From Rossellomorea aquimaris (lineage in GTDB: Bacteria; Bacillota; Bacilli; Bacillales; Bacillaceae_B): DNA of 64,000 nucleotides. Made by a program: the position numbers and the translations under genes. Positions 35,061-44,783 of this stretch are shown here, piece after piece; within the stretch, counting starts at the first letter, position 1; every line of letters begins with the position of its first letter. Below the pieces are notes generated by a model. The model had not been told where the DNA came from, searched no databases, and worked only from the letters and a program-made list of their open reading frames with translations. Location: assembly GCF_008180865.1 (NCBI RefSeq), contig NZ_VTEX01000003.1:374501-438500 (forward strand), in the 5' to 3' direction.

Positions 35061-36419
35061 TTAAAAGTTGATATATTGACGCGGGTTTACAGCATTTGAT
35101 TTAGATGCATTCCAAGAACCTGCATGTAATTCAAAGTGTAAATGCTGTCCGAAAGAGTATCCTGTGTTACCCATGTAACCGATTCTGTCACCTTTGTTCA
35201 CTGCTTGTCCCTGACTCACTGATGAAGAAGACATGTGGGCATAAACCGTTGTGAACGTTTGACCATTGATTGAGTGAGTGATGTATACTACATTTCCATA
35301 GCTTGAGCTATAGTGGCTTTTGATGACATATCCATCAGCTGCTGCTGAGATCGGAACACTGCCTCTTGCCGCGATATCCGTACCATAGTGGAAACGTTTC
35401 TTACCGTTTAATACATCCCAGCCAAAGTTCGTTGTAATCGTTCCAGAAGCTGGGGCTGTCCAAGCACCGGCACTCACTGGTGCACTTGGAGCTGTATCAG
35501 TAGGCGTCGATGAAGAACCGCCGCTGCTATTGCTGCTCGTTGTTGCTTGTTGTTGTGCTGCTGCACGTTTTGCCGCTTCAGCTTCCGCTTGACGCTTGCG
35601 TTCGATTTCACGCTGGCGTGCAAGTTCTGCTAAACGTGCTTGTTCAGCCTGGATTTCACCTTCAAGCTGGTGTTCCATTTTAGAAAGCTCATCTGATTCT
35701 TGTTGAAGGTCTTTTTTCTCCACTTCAAGAGAAGCCTGCTGTGCTTCTAATTGCTTGAATAAATCCGCTTTTTTAGCTTTTTGGCTATCAAGATCTTTTT
35801 TCAGAGACTCTAAACTTGCTTTAGTAGATTCTAAATCTGCAAGCTTGCCTTCTACTTCTTCTTGTTTCATTTCTAATTCAGCCTGATCACGTTTTTGTTC
35901 GTCCATGATCTTCTTATCTGCACTTACGATTGTATTAACTGCTGTTACACGGTTGATGAAGTCACCGAAACTGTCCGCGCCAAGTAGTACATCAAGATAA
36001 TTTGCAGAGCCGCCTTTTTCCTGGATCGCACGGGCACGTTCTTTTAATAATTCGTTACGCTCTTCTATCTTTTGCTTTAGAACTTCAATTTCTTCTTTAA
36101 GTTTATTGATTTCTGCAGTTGTTTCGTCAATCTCTTTTGTTTTCTCGGTAATCTTTGTTTCAGTATCTTTTAATTTTGTACTGATTTCAGCAATTTGTGA
36201 TTGGATTTCTTGTTGTTTATTGATATTTTGATTGATTTGAGATTTTTTTTCATCAATCTTGCCATTGATCTCCTCTTTTTTAGAAGAAATGTCTTCTTGC
36301 TGCTTTTGTAATTCCTCCACAGAATGGGAATGAGCGTTAGCAGTTGTTCCTAACGTTGGTAGACTCCCGATTGTTAATGCTGCTGCAATTGATAATGATA
36401 CGAAATACTTCTTGTTCAA
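35061..36419 (-). CDS. Secreted coiled-coil M23 peptidase (EnvC/PcsB-like murein hydrolase), FtsEX partner
   Basis: A cell-wall hydrolase or activator of 452 residues. The signal peptide (about 1-29) ends near TANAHS. A long coiled coil (about 30-270) follows, as in CwlO, PcsB and EnvC. After a Ser/Pro-rich linker (about 290-315) the LytM/M23 domain has HYGTDIAARG (Zn ligands His and Asp), VYAHMSS and HLHFELHAG. Catalytic residues appear intact. It is 39 bp after ftsX in the ftsEX operon, so ATP-driven FtsEX probably opens it. B. subtilis uses an NlpC/P60 enzyme (CwlO) for this job instead. Confidence 0.9.
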   Translation of the reverse strand: MNKKYFVSLSIAAALTIGSLPTLGTTANAHSHSVEELQKQQEDISSKKEEINGKIDEKKSQINQNINKQQEIQSQIAEISTKLKDTETKITEKTKEIDETTAEINKLKEEIEVLKQKIEERNELLKERARAIQEKGGSANYLDVLLGADSFGDFINRVTAVNTIVSADKKIMDEQKRDQAELEMKQEEVEGKLADLESTKASLESLKKDLDSQKAKKADLFKQLEAQQASLEVEKKDLQQESDELSKMEHQLEGEIQAEQARLAELARQREIERKRQAEAEAAKRAAAQQQATTSSNSSGGSSSTPTDTAPSAPVSAGAWTAPASGTITTNFGWDVLNGKKRFHYGTDIAARGSVPISAAADGYVIKSHYSSSYGNVVYITHSINGQTFTTVYAHMSSSSVSQGQAVNKGDRIGYMGNTGYSFGQHLHFELHAGSWNASKSNAVNPRQYINF

Positions 36420-36458
36420 GCGGCATGCTCCTTTCAGCTTCTATCAACCTATCAAATT

Positions 36459-37343
36459 TTACACTTTTAAGAATTTACGAACAGACATAAAGCTTCCCCA
36501 AGCCCCGATTAAGCAACCCATTAATAGAATCAATCCGTTTACTTGATAGATAAAGGGGGTAAAATCTAATATCTGAATAAAATGGTTTTGTAGTTTTGGT
36601 TTAATAAATTCATAAGCATAGTAGTAACCTGTTGTGACAAGAGCGATCGGGATAATAGAACCTAAAATTCCAAGCCATAATCCTTCTAGAATGAATGGCC
36701 AGCGTACAAACCAGTTGGTTGCACCCACGAGTTTCATTATCTCGATTTCCCTTCTTCTGGCGACAATGGTGATTTTAATTGTATTTGAGATGAGGAACAT
36801 GGCGGTAAACAATAGACCGATGATTAACACTAATCCAACGTTACGACTCATTTCCAGTACATTAAATAATCTTTCAATCTTCGCTTCACCATAAAGTGCT
36901 TCGTTCACACCTTCATACTTGCTGACTTCAGCAGCGATTTTCCCAGTATCACGGGGATCTTCCGCTTTTACGATAAATACATCGTATAATGGATTATCCT
37001 GTTCGAATAACCTGAAATCGTCTCCTAAATCCTTTACCAGATTCTGAAGTTCTTCTTCTTTAGAAGAATATTCTACGGATTCCACTCCACTTAATTGGTT
37101 AATCTTCTTATCTATTTCTTCTACTTGAGCTTTTTCAGTACCGATCTCAAGTAGTACGCGTACTTCAACGTCCTTCTCAATATCGGTTGCAACCTTGTTC
37201 ATGTTTAGCATAAGTACCATAAACACACCAACAAGTAGCAGGGTTACAGTAACGGCACTCACGGATGCGAATGTCATCCAGCCATTACGTCCGATACTTT
37301 TGAAGCTTTCTCTTAGATGTCGACCATACGTCCTAGCTTTCAT
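36459..37343 (-). CDS. ftsX: Cell division ABC transporter permease FtsX
   Basis: A 294-residue permease with one N-terminal helix (about 22-45), a large extracytoplasmic domain (about 50-165) and three C-terminal helices. Typical segments are RHLRESFKSIGRNGWMTFAS, VEVRVLLE, TIKITIVARRREIEIMKLVG and the final SVRKFLKV. The ATG at 37343 overlaps the end of ftsE by 11 bp and follows GAGGTG; the longer frame to 37397 lies inside ftsE. With FtsE it transmits a signal across the membrane to the wall hydrolase. Confidence 0.94.
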   Translation of the reverse strand: MKARTYGRHLRESFKSIGRNGWMTFASVSAVTVTLLLVGVFMVLMLNMNKVATDIEKDVEVRVLLEIGTEKAQVEEIDKKINQLSGVESVEYSSKEEELQNLVKDLGDDFRLFEQDNPLYDVFIVKAEDPRDTGKIAAEVSKYEGVNEALYGEAKIERLFNVLEMSRNVGLVLIIGLLFTAMFLISNTIKITIVARRREIEIMKLVGATNWFVRWPFILEGLWLGILGSIIPIALVTTGYYYAYEFIKPKLQNHFIQILDFTPFIYQVNGLILLMGCLIGAWGSFMSVRKFLKV

Positions 37344-38019
37344 AACCGTAATCACCTCGCTGTTCGTCACGAACAATTCGGCCATTCTCGATGGCAATTA
37401 CCCGATGCTTGATGGTATTTACGATTTCACGATTATGAGTAGCCATGATCACCGTTGTTCCACGATTGCTGATATCTTCTAAGATGTTCATGATATCCCA
37501 GGATGTTTCCGGATCGAGGTTACCCGTAGGCTCGTCGGCAATCACAAGTTTCGGCGTATTCACGATGGATCGTGCGATCGATACACGCTGCTGCTCTCCG
37601 CCTGACAATTCATTCGGAAGCATTCTTGCTTTATGCTTCAACCCTACCAGATCCAGTACTTCCATGACTCTCTTCTTTATTTGCTTTGGATGTTCTTCTA
37701 TTACTTCAAGTGCAAAGGCAATGTTTTCATAGATTGTAAGAGTTGGTAACAACTTAAAATCCTGAAACACGACTCCAACGTTTCTTCTTAAGTATGGAAC
37801 TCTACTATTTTTTAATTTTGCAAGATTAATACCATTTACGATGATATCACCTTTAGAAGGCTTCTCTTCACGGTACATCATCTTGATGAATGTAGATTTC
37901 CCGGCGCCACTTGGACCCACAACATACACAAACTCACCTTGCTTAATGTGGACGTTAAAGCCATTGGCAGCCATGACACCGTTGCTGTACTGCTTATACA
38001 CGTCTTTCATTTCTATCAT
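37333..38019 (-). CDS. ftsE: Cell division ABC transporter ATP-binding protein FtsE
   Basis: A 228-residue ATPase. Walker A is GPSGAGKST, the Q loop is VVFQDFKLLP, the signature is LSGGEQQRVSIARS, Walker B is LVIADEPTGNLD, and the H loop is MATHNRE. The N-terminus IEMKDVYKQYSNGVMA is typical of Gram-positive FtsE. It is the first gene of the ftsE-ftsX-M23 operon. Confidence 0.95.
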   Translation of the reverse strand: MIEMKDVYKQYSNGVMAANGFNVHIKQGEFVYVVGPSGAGKSTFIKMMYREEKPSKGDIIVNGINLAKLKNSRVPYLRRNVGVVFQDFKLLPTLTIYENIAFALEVIEEHPKQIKKRVMEVLDLVGLKHKARMLPNELSGGEQQRVSIARSIVNTPKLVIADEPTGNLDPETSWDIMNILEDISNRGTTVIMATHNREIVNTIKHRVIAIENGRIVRDEQRGDYGYES

Positions 38020-38157
38020 TTTAAAATCACCTAATTTGTATTATGTAGTTACCCTCTTGGCTGTTATCGACATATGTACATGGTTTGAACACAACGACGT
38101 CTTTACCATAATTAGACATGAAATGGCGAAAAACCTCGAATTGCTCTCCCGAAAATT

Positions 38158-38185
38158 ATTATAACATCACTTTGTATGTTGTTAA
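38158..38185 (-). promoter_or_regulatory. Promoter of the ftsEX operon
   Basis: TTAACA (38185-38180), 16 bp, TATAAT (38163-38158) on the reverse strand, about 140 bp upstream of ftsE. Confidence 0.55.
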
Positions 38186-38488
38186 GGAAAAAAATTATTA
38201 CATTTACGTTTCAAAGATTGAAATAATGTGTATATTTTACCTTTTTTATTGTCAGTTATACCTATTTTCCGTTATAAACATAGGTATTTTTATCTATTAC
38301 CTGGTACTATAAGCAAGTAAAAAAGTTTGATAATAAGAGGAGGGTAAACCTTAGGGGGGGGCTAATCTTAGTAAGTTACTAGGTTATAATTATTTGCGGT
38401 TCAATTGCTGATTTCTTAATATATTTATTAGATTGGCTTTTGTAACATATTTTTAAAGAAGGGAAAGGAGAAAGCTTGAAGATAAATC
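38186..38488. other. A/T-rich intergenic region upstream of ftsE
   Basis: About 300 bp between divergent control of ftsEX and the end of cccB. It holds a G8 run (38352 region), a TTACCTGGTACT motif near 38298 that resembles the GTACCTGGTAC palindromes elsewhere, and no credible gene. Confidence 0.4.
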
Positions 38489-38523
38489 AAAAAAGAAGAA
38501 TCCTCAGTTCCGGATTCTTCTTC
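38489..38523 (-). terminator. Terminator of cccB
   Basis: AGAAGAATCC pairs with GGATTCTTCT, followed by TTTTTT on the reverse strand, just after the stop at 38529. Confidence 0.85.
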
Positions 38524-38528
38524 CTTAC

Positions 38529-38846
38529 TTACTTTTTATTCGCCAACCATTCTGCCACGGCTTCTGCTTCTTCACCTTTTATGAGTCCTGCAGGCATTTG
38601 ACCTTTACCATTTTGAATGACTTCCAAGATTTGATCTTTGTTTAATTCAGCACCGATTTTATTAAGTGCTGGCCCCATTCCGCCTTCAAGGTTTCCACCA
38701 TGACAGCTGGTGCATTTATTGTTTACGATTTTTTCAGGGTCTACTCCGCCGGAGCTTGTTTCTGTACTTTCTTCACCGCCGCCACCACCGCAGGCTGCAA
38801 GTACCAATGAAGCGCCAAATACAATACCAAGTAGCTTTTTCTTCAT
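38529..38846 (-). CDS. cccB: Membrane-attached cytochrome c551 (CccB type)
   Basis: Small c-type cytochrome lipoprotein, 105 residues. The lipobox is VLAACGGG with Cys at about residue 19. One heme-binding CTSCH (about 49-53) is followed by GGNLEGGMGPAL and a Met axial ligand in GQMPAGL. It carries electrons at the outer face of the membrane. In B. subtilis cccB also lies next to yvjA and ftsEX. Confidence 0.92.
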   Translation of the reverse strand: MKKKLLGIVFGASLVLAACGGGGGEESTETSSGGVDPEKIVNNKCTSCHGGNLEGGMGPALNKIGAELNKDQILEVIQNGKGQMPAGLIKGEEAEAVAEWLANKK

Positions 38847-38891
38847 TTTTTATCCCCCTAGGAAAACATTTTAAGAGTAACGGGATGTATC

Positions 38892-38905
38892 GAGGTCCGT
38901 CCCTC
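38892..38905. repeat. Dispersed 14-mer GAGGTCCGTCCCTC, copy 2
   Basis: Perfect copy in the 80-bp gap between cccB and yvjA. Confidence 0.8.
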
Positions 38906-38926
38906 TATTACTTAATTATACCAAGG

Positions 38927-39799
38927 TTAAACCCGTTTGAAACCTTCACCTAACACCTCTGAAGCGTCCATTGTGACGACGAAAGCAGAGGGGTCAATGG
39001 TTTTGACCAGTTGTTTCAGTTTTGTGAATTCTGTTTGATCGACCACACACATAAGGATCGGGCGCTCATCGTCCGTATAACCACCGTATGCAGATAGTTT
39101 TGTCACACCACGATCAATTTTATTCAGGATTCCTTCACGAACTTCTTCCTGTCTGTTTGTAATGATCAGTGCCATTTTTGAACGGCTGATGCCGACCTGG
39201 ACTAAATCAATCGTTTTACTTGTCACATAGAGGCCGATGAGTGCATATAAACCACGTTCGATGTCAAACACGATCGCAGCAGAAAGAACAATCATTCCAT
39301 CGATAAGCGCGACACATGTTCCCAGGGACAATCCGGTGAATTTGTTTACAATCTGGGCTGCAAGGTCCGTCCCTCCTGTAGATGCTTTACCTCGAAAGAC
39401 GATTCCCAATCCCAGTCCTACACCAATCCCACCGAATAAAGCACCCAGCAGGGGATCTTCCGTCCACGGCTTCCAGTCTTCTGTTAAAAATACTACCAGC
39501 GGCAGGAAAACCGTACCGATGGCTGTTTTCACACCAAATTGAAGGCCCAGAAAAATTAATCCTGCAATGAACAACGGAATATTAAATGCCCACTGAACAA
39601 AGGCAGGCTTCCAATCAAACAGACCTTTCAGGATGGTTGATATCCCGCTCACCCCTCCTGAAGCCACCTCATTCGGCAGTAAAAACACATTAAACGCAAG
39701 GGCAACGATCGTTGACCCAATCACAACAAACAAATACTCTAACAACTTCTCTTTCCGCGGATTAAGTGCCTGCCCACGACGTCTCTCTTTCAAACCCAT
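38927..39799 (-). CDS. yvjA: YitT-family membrane protein (YvjA-like, DUF2179)
   Basis: A 290-residue protein with five or six N-terminal membrane helices (YitT_membrane) and a cytoplasmic DUF2179 domain (about 210-285, ISRSKMALIITNRQEEV to VTMDASEVLGEGF). It has the family motif GKASTGGTDLAAQIV. Part of that motif is encoded by a copy of the dispersed 14-mer (39362-39375). The function of YitT proteins is not established. Position next to cccB matches B. subtilis yvjA. Confidence 0.85.
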   Translation of the reverse strand: MGLKERRRGQALNPRKEKLLEYLFVVIGSTIVALAFNVFLLPNEVASGGVSGISTILKGLFDWKPAFVQWAFNIPLFIAGLIFLGLQFGVKTAIGTVFLPLVVFLTEDWKPWTEDPLLGALFGGIGVGLGLGIVFRGKASTGGTDLAAQIVNKFTGLSLGTCVALIDGMIVLSAAIVFDIERGLYALIGLYVTSKTIDLVQVGISRSKMALIITNRQEEVREGILNKIDRGVTKLSAYGGYTDDERPILMCVVDQTEFTKLKQLVKTIDPSAFVVTMDASEVLGEGFKRV

Positions 39800-40311
39800 C
39801 TAGTACGACTCCTTTTACCTATGTATTTATAGTATGAGTACAACCTCTTCCATTCATGCAGAATATGCAGAGGGACAGTATGAAGAGGGACGGACCTCTA
39901 ATTGGTCACGTCTTGAACCCCTGAAGATGAAAATTGTACATAAATTTCACTTGATATAGTTGTAAAGCATATGTTTGAATCAGGTTCAAATTTACTTCTC
40001 CACCCTTCAAACACGCTCTATATCAACCTTTGAGAGTATAGCATGGGTACTTGGAGGTGTAAATAACACTTCAATAACGTGGTAAAGCATTAATATGTTG
40101 GGGTGTTGTTGTGCTGAGGGACGGACCTTGATTAATGAGAGGCTTTACAACTGAATATGGGATTTCTGCAACGGCAAATTTTGATTCTGCTGCTGCAATA
40201 ACTGATATTACCGGTAATCGGCGTTTGTTTGTGAGTGTTTTACATGTTCAAACCACGTTCATATTTATACATATAATGGAAGAAACTCATCTCTTTTAAG
40301 GTCCGTCCCTC
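39800..40311. other. Intergenic region with three copies of the dispersed 14-mer
   Basis: Copies at 39885-39898 (GAGGGACGGACCTC), 40116-40129 (GAGGGACGGACCTT) and 40298-40311 (AAGGTCCGTCCCTC). A partial copy AGAGGGACAG lies at 39869-39878. No credible gene was seen; the reverse-strand ORF that starts at 40533 is a shadow of prfB. Confidence 0.7.
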
Positions 40312-40352
40312 AAAAAAAGCTGGATCCTCCAATTGAATGGAGGATCCAGCTT
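40312..40352 (-). terminator. Terminator of prfB
   Basis: AAGCTGGATCCTCC pairs perfectly with GGAGGATCCAGCTT, then TTTTTTT on the reverse strand. The dispersed 14-mer directly abuts the T-run. Confidence 0.92.
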
Positions 40353-40360
40353 GAGTATGA

Positions 40361-41462
40361 TTATTGAATTTTGGAACGCAGATAAGCATTGATGAATGGG
40401 TCAATGTCTCCGTCCATGACGCCTTGTACGTTTCCTGATTCTGTGTTTGTTCTGTGGTCTTTGACCATGGAGTATGGATGGAAGACGTAGGAACGGATCT
40501 GGCTTCCCCACCCGATTTCCTTTTGCTCTCCACGAATTTCGGCGAGTTCCTGTTCCTGCTCTTCGATTCGCTTTTGGTAGAGCTTCGCTTTCAACATCTT
40601 CATGGCTGACTCACGGTTCTTGATCTGAGAACGTTCAGATTGGCACGTTACCACTACATTCGTCGGTAAGTGAGTGATACGGACAGCCGAGTCCGTCGTA
40701 TTGATATGCTGTCCACCGGCTCCACTTGCACGGTACGTATCAATTTTCAGGTCTTCCGTACGGATCTCAATTTCGATTTCTTCATTAAACTCAGGCATGA
40801 CTTCACAGGACACGAAGGAAGTGTGACGACGTCCTGAAGAATCGAATGGTGAAATACGAACAAGACGGTGTACGCCTTTTTCAGCTTTTAAGTAACCGTA
40901 CGCATTATGCCCTTTAATGGCAAGAGTCACACTCTTGATTCCCGCTTCATCGCCAGGAAGATAATCAAGGGTTTCCACCTTGAATCCACGTTTTTCACCC
41001 CAACGCGTGTACATGCGAAGAAGCATGGAACCCCAATCCTGTGACTCCGTTCCACCTGCCCCGGGATGCAGCTCAAGTATCGCATTGTTTTTATCATGTT
41101 CTTCACTTAGAAGAAGCTGTAGTTCGTAGTCATTTAATCGTGTGACCAAATCACCCAGCTCTTCTTCAAGATCTTTTTGAAGTTCTTCGTCGGGTTCTTC
41201 TTTGATAAGTTCAAGGGTAAGCTCAAGGGTTTCATGGGATTCAAGCAATGATTTGTATTCATTTACAAGATCCTTCAAACCGTTTCCTTCATTGATTAAT
41301 CCTTGAGCTTTTTGCTGGTCATCCCAGAAGTCGGGTTGAACCATGATTTCGTCAAGTTCCTGGATTCTTGCCTCTTTGTTTTCTAAGTCAAAGAGACCCC
41401 CTGAAGTCCGCTAATGTTTTAGCTGATTTTTCTAACTCTGCTCTGATTTCTGATAGTTCCAT
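40361..41462 (-). CDS. prfB: Peptide chain release factor 2, made by programmed +1 frameshift
   Basis: RF2 recognises UGA and UAA stop codons. The ATG at 41462 opens a 25-codon frame that ends at an in-frame TGA (41390-41388). The slip site reads CTT-TGA-C and is preceded by the internal Shine-Dalgarno-like AGGGGG (41402-41397). The +1 frame then continues to 40361. The main frame shows the anticodon-like loop region [15 protein letters not shown] and the catalytic GGQ in [18 protein letters not shown]. Total about 366 residues. Low RF2 lets the ribosome pause and shift, which restores RF2. Confidence 0.95.
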
Positions 41463-41547
41463 GTGTGGTCACCTCTATAGTTATTTGGGTTGTTGAATTT
41501 ATTTTGTATTGATGATAGCTGGAATAGAGTGGCCGTGTTTTATTAGA

Positions 41548-41625
41548 CAGTAGTGGTTGATTTCCGCTCCAGGTGCTCGCTTTCCGCGGGGCGTGAGTTG
41601 AGCACCTTCCGCTCCAATCAAATTT
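41548..41625. repeat. Copy of a TTTCCGCTCC/CTTTCCGCGG intergenic repeat
   Basis: GATTTCCGCTCCAGGTGCTC, GCTTTCCGCGGGGC and ACCTTCCGCTCC in close succession. The two ends (GGTGCTC and GAGCACC) are complementary, so it can fold. Sequences of this kind are common between genes in Bacillaceae; no function is known to me. Confidence 0.55.
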
Positions 41626-41726
41626 AAAGTTATGCTATTACATAACATACTTTAAAAACACTATTACAAGAAAAATCCAATTATTAGTAAACCCTATTCC
41701 AGTCACCCATAAAAAACGGAAAAGTA

Positions 41727-41761
41727 CCTGGCACTTATTTTATCAAAATAAGCACCAGGTA
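41727..41761 (-). terminator. Terminator of secA, built from a GGTGC/GTGCC palindromic repeat
   Basis: ACCTGGTGCTTATTTT pairs with AAAATAAGTGCCAGGT (one G-T pair), followed by ACTTTT on the reverse strand, 13 bp after the stop. The arms are of the same palindromic type as the repeats at 63.8 kb. Confidence 0.8.
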
Positions 41762-41773
41762 GCATCTCTTTAT

Positions 41774-44284
41774 TTATCCAGTTATGCCGTGGCAGTGTTT
41801 GTACTTTTTGCCGCTTCCGCATGGGCATGGGTCGTTGCGCCCTACGTCTTCTTGCTTGCGGACAGGTTGTTTCTTAGCCTTACCGCCTTCTTCTTTCGGG
41901 TTCACCGCTTGACCTTTGGCTACTTCCTGACGTTCAAGATTGCTGCGGATTTCAGCTTTCATGACGTATTTTGCCACGTCTTCTTCGATTGCAAGTACCA
42001 TGCTTTCGAACATGGCAAATCCTTCATGCTGGTATTCGCGCAGTGGGTCGGTTTGACCGTAGGCACGAAGGTGGATACCTTGACGCAATTGATCCATGGC
42101 ATCGATATGGTCGATCCATTTTGTATCAACAGCGCGAAGCAGGATGACTTTTTCAAACTCGCGCATTTGCTCCGGCGTAAGCTCTTCTTCTTTTTCATTG
42201 TAACGGTGTTTCACATCTTCATAGATCAGATCCATCATTTCTTCCGGCTCTTTTCCACGAAGATCATCAACTGTTACGTCGTTTTCAGGAAGAAGATTCG
42301 CATTCACGTAATCAACGATACCTTGAAGGTTCCAGTTTTCCATGTCTTCTTCAGCAGTATGGGCTGCTACCTGACGTTCGATCGCTGATTTGATCATACC
42401 CTCAACAATTTCACGAAGGTTTTCAGAATCGATTACTTCATAACGCTGTTTATAGATGATTTCACGCTGTTGACGTAAAACATCATCGTATTGCAGAAGC
42501 TGTTTACGAGCATCGAAGTTGTTTCCTTCCACTCGTTTCTGAGCCGATTCTACAGCACGGCTAACCATTTTACTTTGGATTGGCTGAGTGTCATCCATCC
42601 CAAGGCGCTCCATCATGCTCTTCATATTGTCAGAACCAAATCGGCGCATCAATTCATCTTCCATTGAAAGATAGAACTGAGTCACACCAGGATCCCCCTG
42701 ACGTCCGGAACGTCCACGAAGCTGATTATCGATACGGCGTGATTCATGACGCTCGGTACCAATAACGGCTAGACCGCCGCGTTCGATGACGCCTTCTCCA
42801 AGCTTGATATCCGTACCACGGCCGGCCATGTTTGTCGCGATGGTCACGGCACCAGGCTGACCTGCTTCCAAAATGATTTCCGCTTCGCGTCCATGGTTTT
42901 TCGCATTCAATACATTGTGGCGAACGCCTTTTTTCGTCAATAGTTTAGAGATAAGCTCTGACGTTTCAACGGCAACCGTACCAACCAGTACAGGCTGTCC
43001 TTTTTCATGACGCTCTTTGATATCCTCGACTACAGCAAGGAATTTCCCTTCTATAGAAGCATAGATCAGATCGGCGCGGTCATCACGAACGATTGGCTTA
43101 TTCGTTGGGATTACGATGACGTTCATATTGTAGATGTTACGGAACTCTTCTTCTTCCGTTTTCGCCGTACCTGTCATACCGGAAAGCTTTTCGTACATAC
43201 GGAAGTAGTTCTGGAACGTAATCGTTGCCATCGTCATACTTTCATTCTGGATTTCAAGACCTTCTTTTGCCTCGATTGATTGGTGAAGTCCGTCACTGTA
43301 ACGGCGACCTTTCATCAGACGCCCTGTGAAAGAGTCAACGATGACGATTTCTCCTTCCTGAACCACATAATCCACATCACGGTGCATGCTGACGTGAGCC
43401 TTTAACGCTTGATTGATATGGTGGTTAAGGGTTACGTGTGAAATATCGAACAGGTTATCAATGTGGAACGCTCTTTCCACTTTGCTTATCCCATCTTCCG
43501 TTAATTGAACACCTTTTGTTTTTTCATCATATGTGTAATCTTCATCTTTTTTCAGGGTACGTACAACAGCGTTTGCCTGAATGTAAAGCTGAGGTGTACG
43601 CTGAGCGTTACCGGAAATGATCAGAGGTGTACGTGCTTCATCGATTAAAATCGAGTCAACCTCATCGATTACGGCAAAATGAAGAGGACGCTGCACCATT
43701 TGATCTTTGTACAGGACCATATTGTCACGAAGGTAGTCGAATCCGAATTCGTTATTCGTACCATACGTGATATCCGCTTTGTATGCTTCACGTTTTTCGT
43801 CTTTGGACATCGAGTTTAAGTTCAGTCCTACAGTGAGCCCAAGGAAATTGTATAGCTTGCCCATTTCCTCAGCATCACGGCTGGCCAGGTATTCGTTGAC
43901 TGTGATAACGTGAACGCCTTTTCCAGTGATGGCGTTCAAGTACACAGGCATAGTCGCTGTCAGCGTTTTACCTTCACCGGTTTTCATCTCGGAGATATTA
44001 CCGCCATGAAGGGAGGCACCACCCATAAGCTGAACGCGGTATGGATATAAACCAAGTACGCGGCGAGCAGCTTCCCGCACGACAGCAAAAGCCTCAATCA
44101 TCATATCTTCAAGTTCTTCACCCTTTTGATAGCGCTCCTTGAATCGTTCTGTTCTTTCACGGATTTCATCATCCGTCAATCGCTCCATATCGGGGCCTAA
44201 TTCTTCTATTTGATCAGCCAGTTTTTCAAGCCTCTTTAATTCTCTTTTATTCGCATCGAACACTTTGTTTAATAGACCAAGCAT
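41774..44284 (-). CDS. secA: Preprotein translocase ATPase SecA
   Basis: Motor of the Sec secretion pathway, 836 residues. NBD1 has [19 protein letters not shown] (Walker A, about 100) and [17 protein letters not shown] (Walker B). The preprotein cross-linking domain follows. NBD2 has [15 protein letters not shown] and [20 protein letters not shown]. The C-terminal tail after a [10 protein letters not shown] linker is the zinc/SecB-type motif [18 protein letters not shown]. The length matches B. subtilis SecA (841). The start follows GGAGCG. Confidence 0.97.
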   Translation of the reverse strand: MLGLLNKVFDANKRELKRLEKLADQIEELGPDMERLTDDEIRERTERFKERYQKGEELEDMMIEAFAVVREAARRVLGLYPYRVQLMGGASLHGGNISEMKTGEGKTLTATMPVYLNAITGKGVHVITVNEYLASRDAEEMGKLYNFLGLTVGLNLNSMSKDEKREAYKADITYGTNNEFGFDYLRDNMVLYKDQMVQRPLHFAVIDEVDSILIDEARTPLIISGNAQRTPQLYIQANAVVRTLKKDEDYTYDEKTKGVQLTEDGISKVERAFHIDNLFDISHVTLNHHINQALKAHVSMHRDVDYVVQEGEIVIVDSFTGRLMKGRRYSDGLHQSIEAKEGLEIQNESMTMATITFQNYFRMYEKLSGMTGTAKTEEEEFRNIYNMNVIVIPTNKPIVRDDRADLIYASIEGKFLAVVEDIKERHEKGQPVLVGTVAVETSELISKLLTKKGVRHNVLNAKNHGREAEIILEAGQPGAVTIATNMAGRGTDIKLGEGVIERGGLAVIGTERHESRRIDNQLRGRSGRQGDPGVTQFYLSMEDELMRRFGSDNMKSMMERLGMDDTQPIQSKMVSRAVESAQKRVEGNNFDARKQLLQYDDVLRQQREIIYKQRYEVIDSENLREIVEGMIKSAIERQVAAHTAEEDMENWNLQGIVDYVNANLLPENDVTVDDLRGKEPEEMMDLIYEDVKHRYNEKEEELTPEQMREFEKVILLRAVDTKWIDHIDAMDQLRQGIHLRAYGQTDPLREYQHEGFAMFESMVLAIEEDVAKYVMKAEIRSNLERQEVAKGQAVNPKEEGGKAKKQPVRKQEDVGRNDPCPCGSGKKYKHCHGITG

Positions 44285-44734
44285 GTATAAACGCTCCTTT
44301 ATCTGTGTTTAAATGAGAGCCGAACGTCACTAGAATAACGAAAGAAAATGAAATTCAAATGAGAAACATGAAAAATCCATGTAAAAAGTCACCTATATCC
44401 GTTTCCAATCACTCTACTTAAAATTCGCTACAAAATCCAAATATCCTCCCACAAAAACACGATATATTCCCTTCCAATCTTACCACTATCCTATATGGGT
44501 TACAACTCAAGGAGGGACGGACCTCTCAATCACAGAGCTTTCAAAGGTTGGATGCTTTACTATCACGCGGTATTCCTGGATTGCTCATGAGACGCGATAT
44601 TCGTCACGTCTAGAAATAGCATCGATTCAGGTTTAGGGACGGACCTCACATAATATATTTATCAGTCTAGGTTTGGCGACTTTACAGCATTCCCTCATAT
44701 ATTGGGTAAAATCCGAGGTCCGTCCCTCAAAAAC
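44285..44734. other. Intergenic region upstream of secA with three 14-mer copies
   Basis: Copies at 44512-44525 (GAGGGACGGACCTC), 44634-44647 (TAGGGACGGACCTC) and 44715-44728 (GAGGTCCGTCCCTC). The promoter of secA must lie here but no clear hexamer pair stood out. No gene seen. Confidence 0.65.
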
Positions 44735-44762
44735 AAAAAAGCCGACTATGCAGACGACTTTT
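44735..44762 (-). terminator. Terminator of the SEC-C protein gene
   Basis: AAGTCGTCTGCATAGTCGGC hairpin and six T on the reverse strand, next to a 14-mer copy. Confidence 0.7.
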
Positions 44763-44783
44763 AGGTGTTGTGTATGTGAATGA

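Noticed and set aside
38118..38312. Forward ORF of 64 residues upstream of ftsE
   Set aside because: A/T-driven Tyr/Phe/Ile-rich translation without ribosome site, across the ftsE promoter.
40240..40533. Reverse ORF of 97 residues overlapping the end of prfB
   Set aside because: Shadow of prfB in another frame that runs on through the terminator.
41789..42388. Forward ORF of 199 residues inside secA
   Set aside because: Antisense shadow of secA; Phe/Val/His-rich translation without motifs, no start signal.
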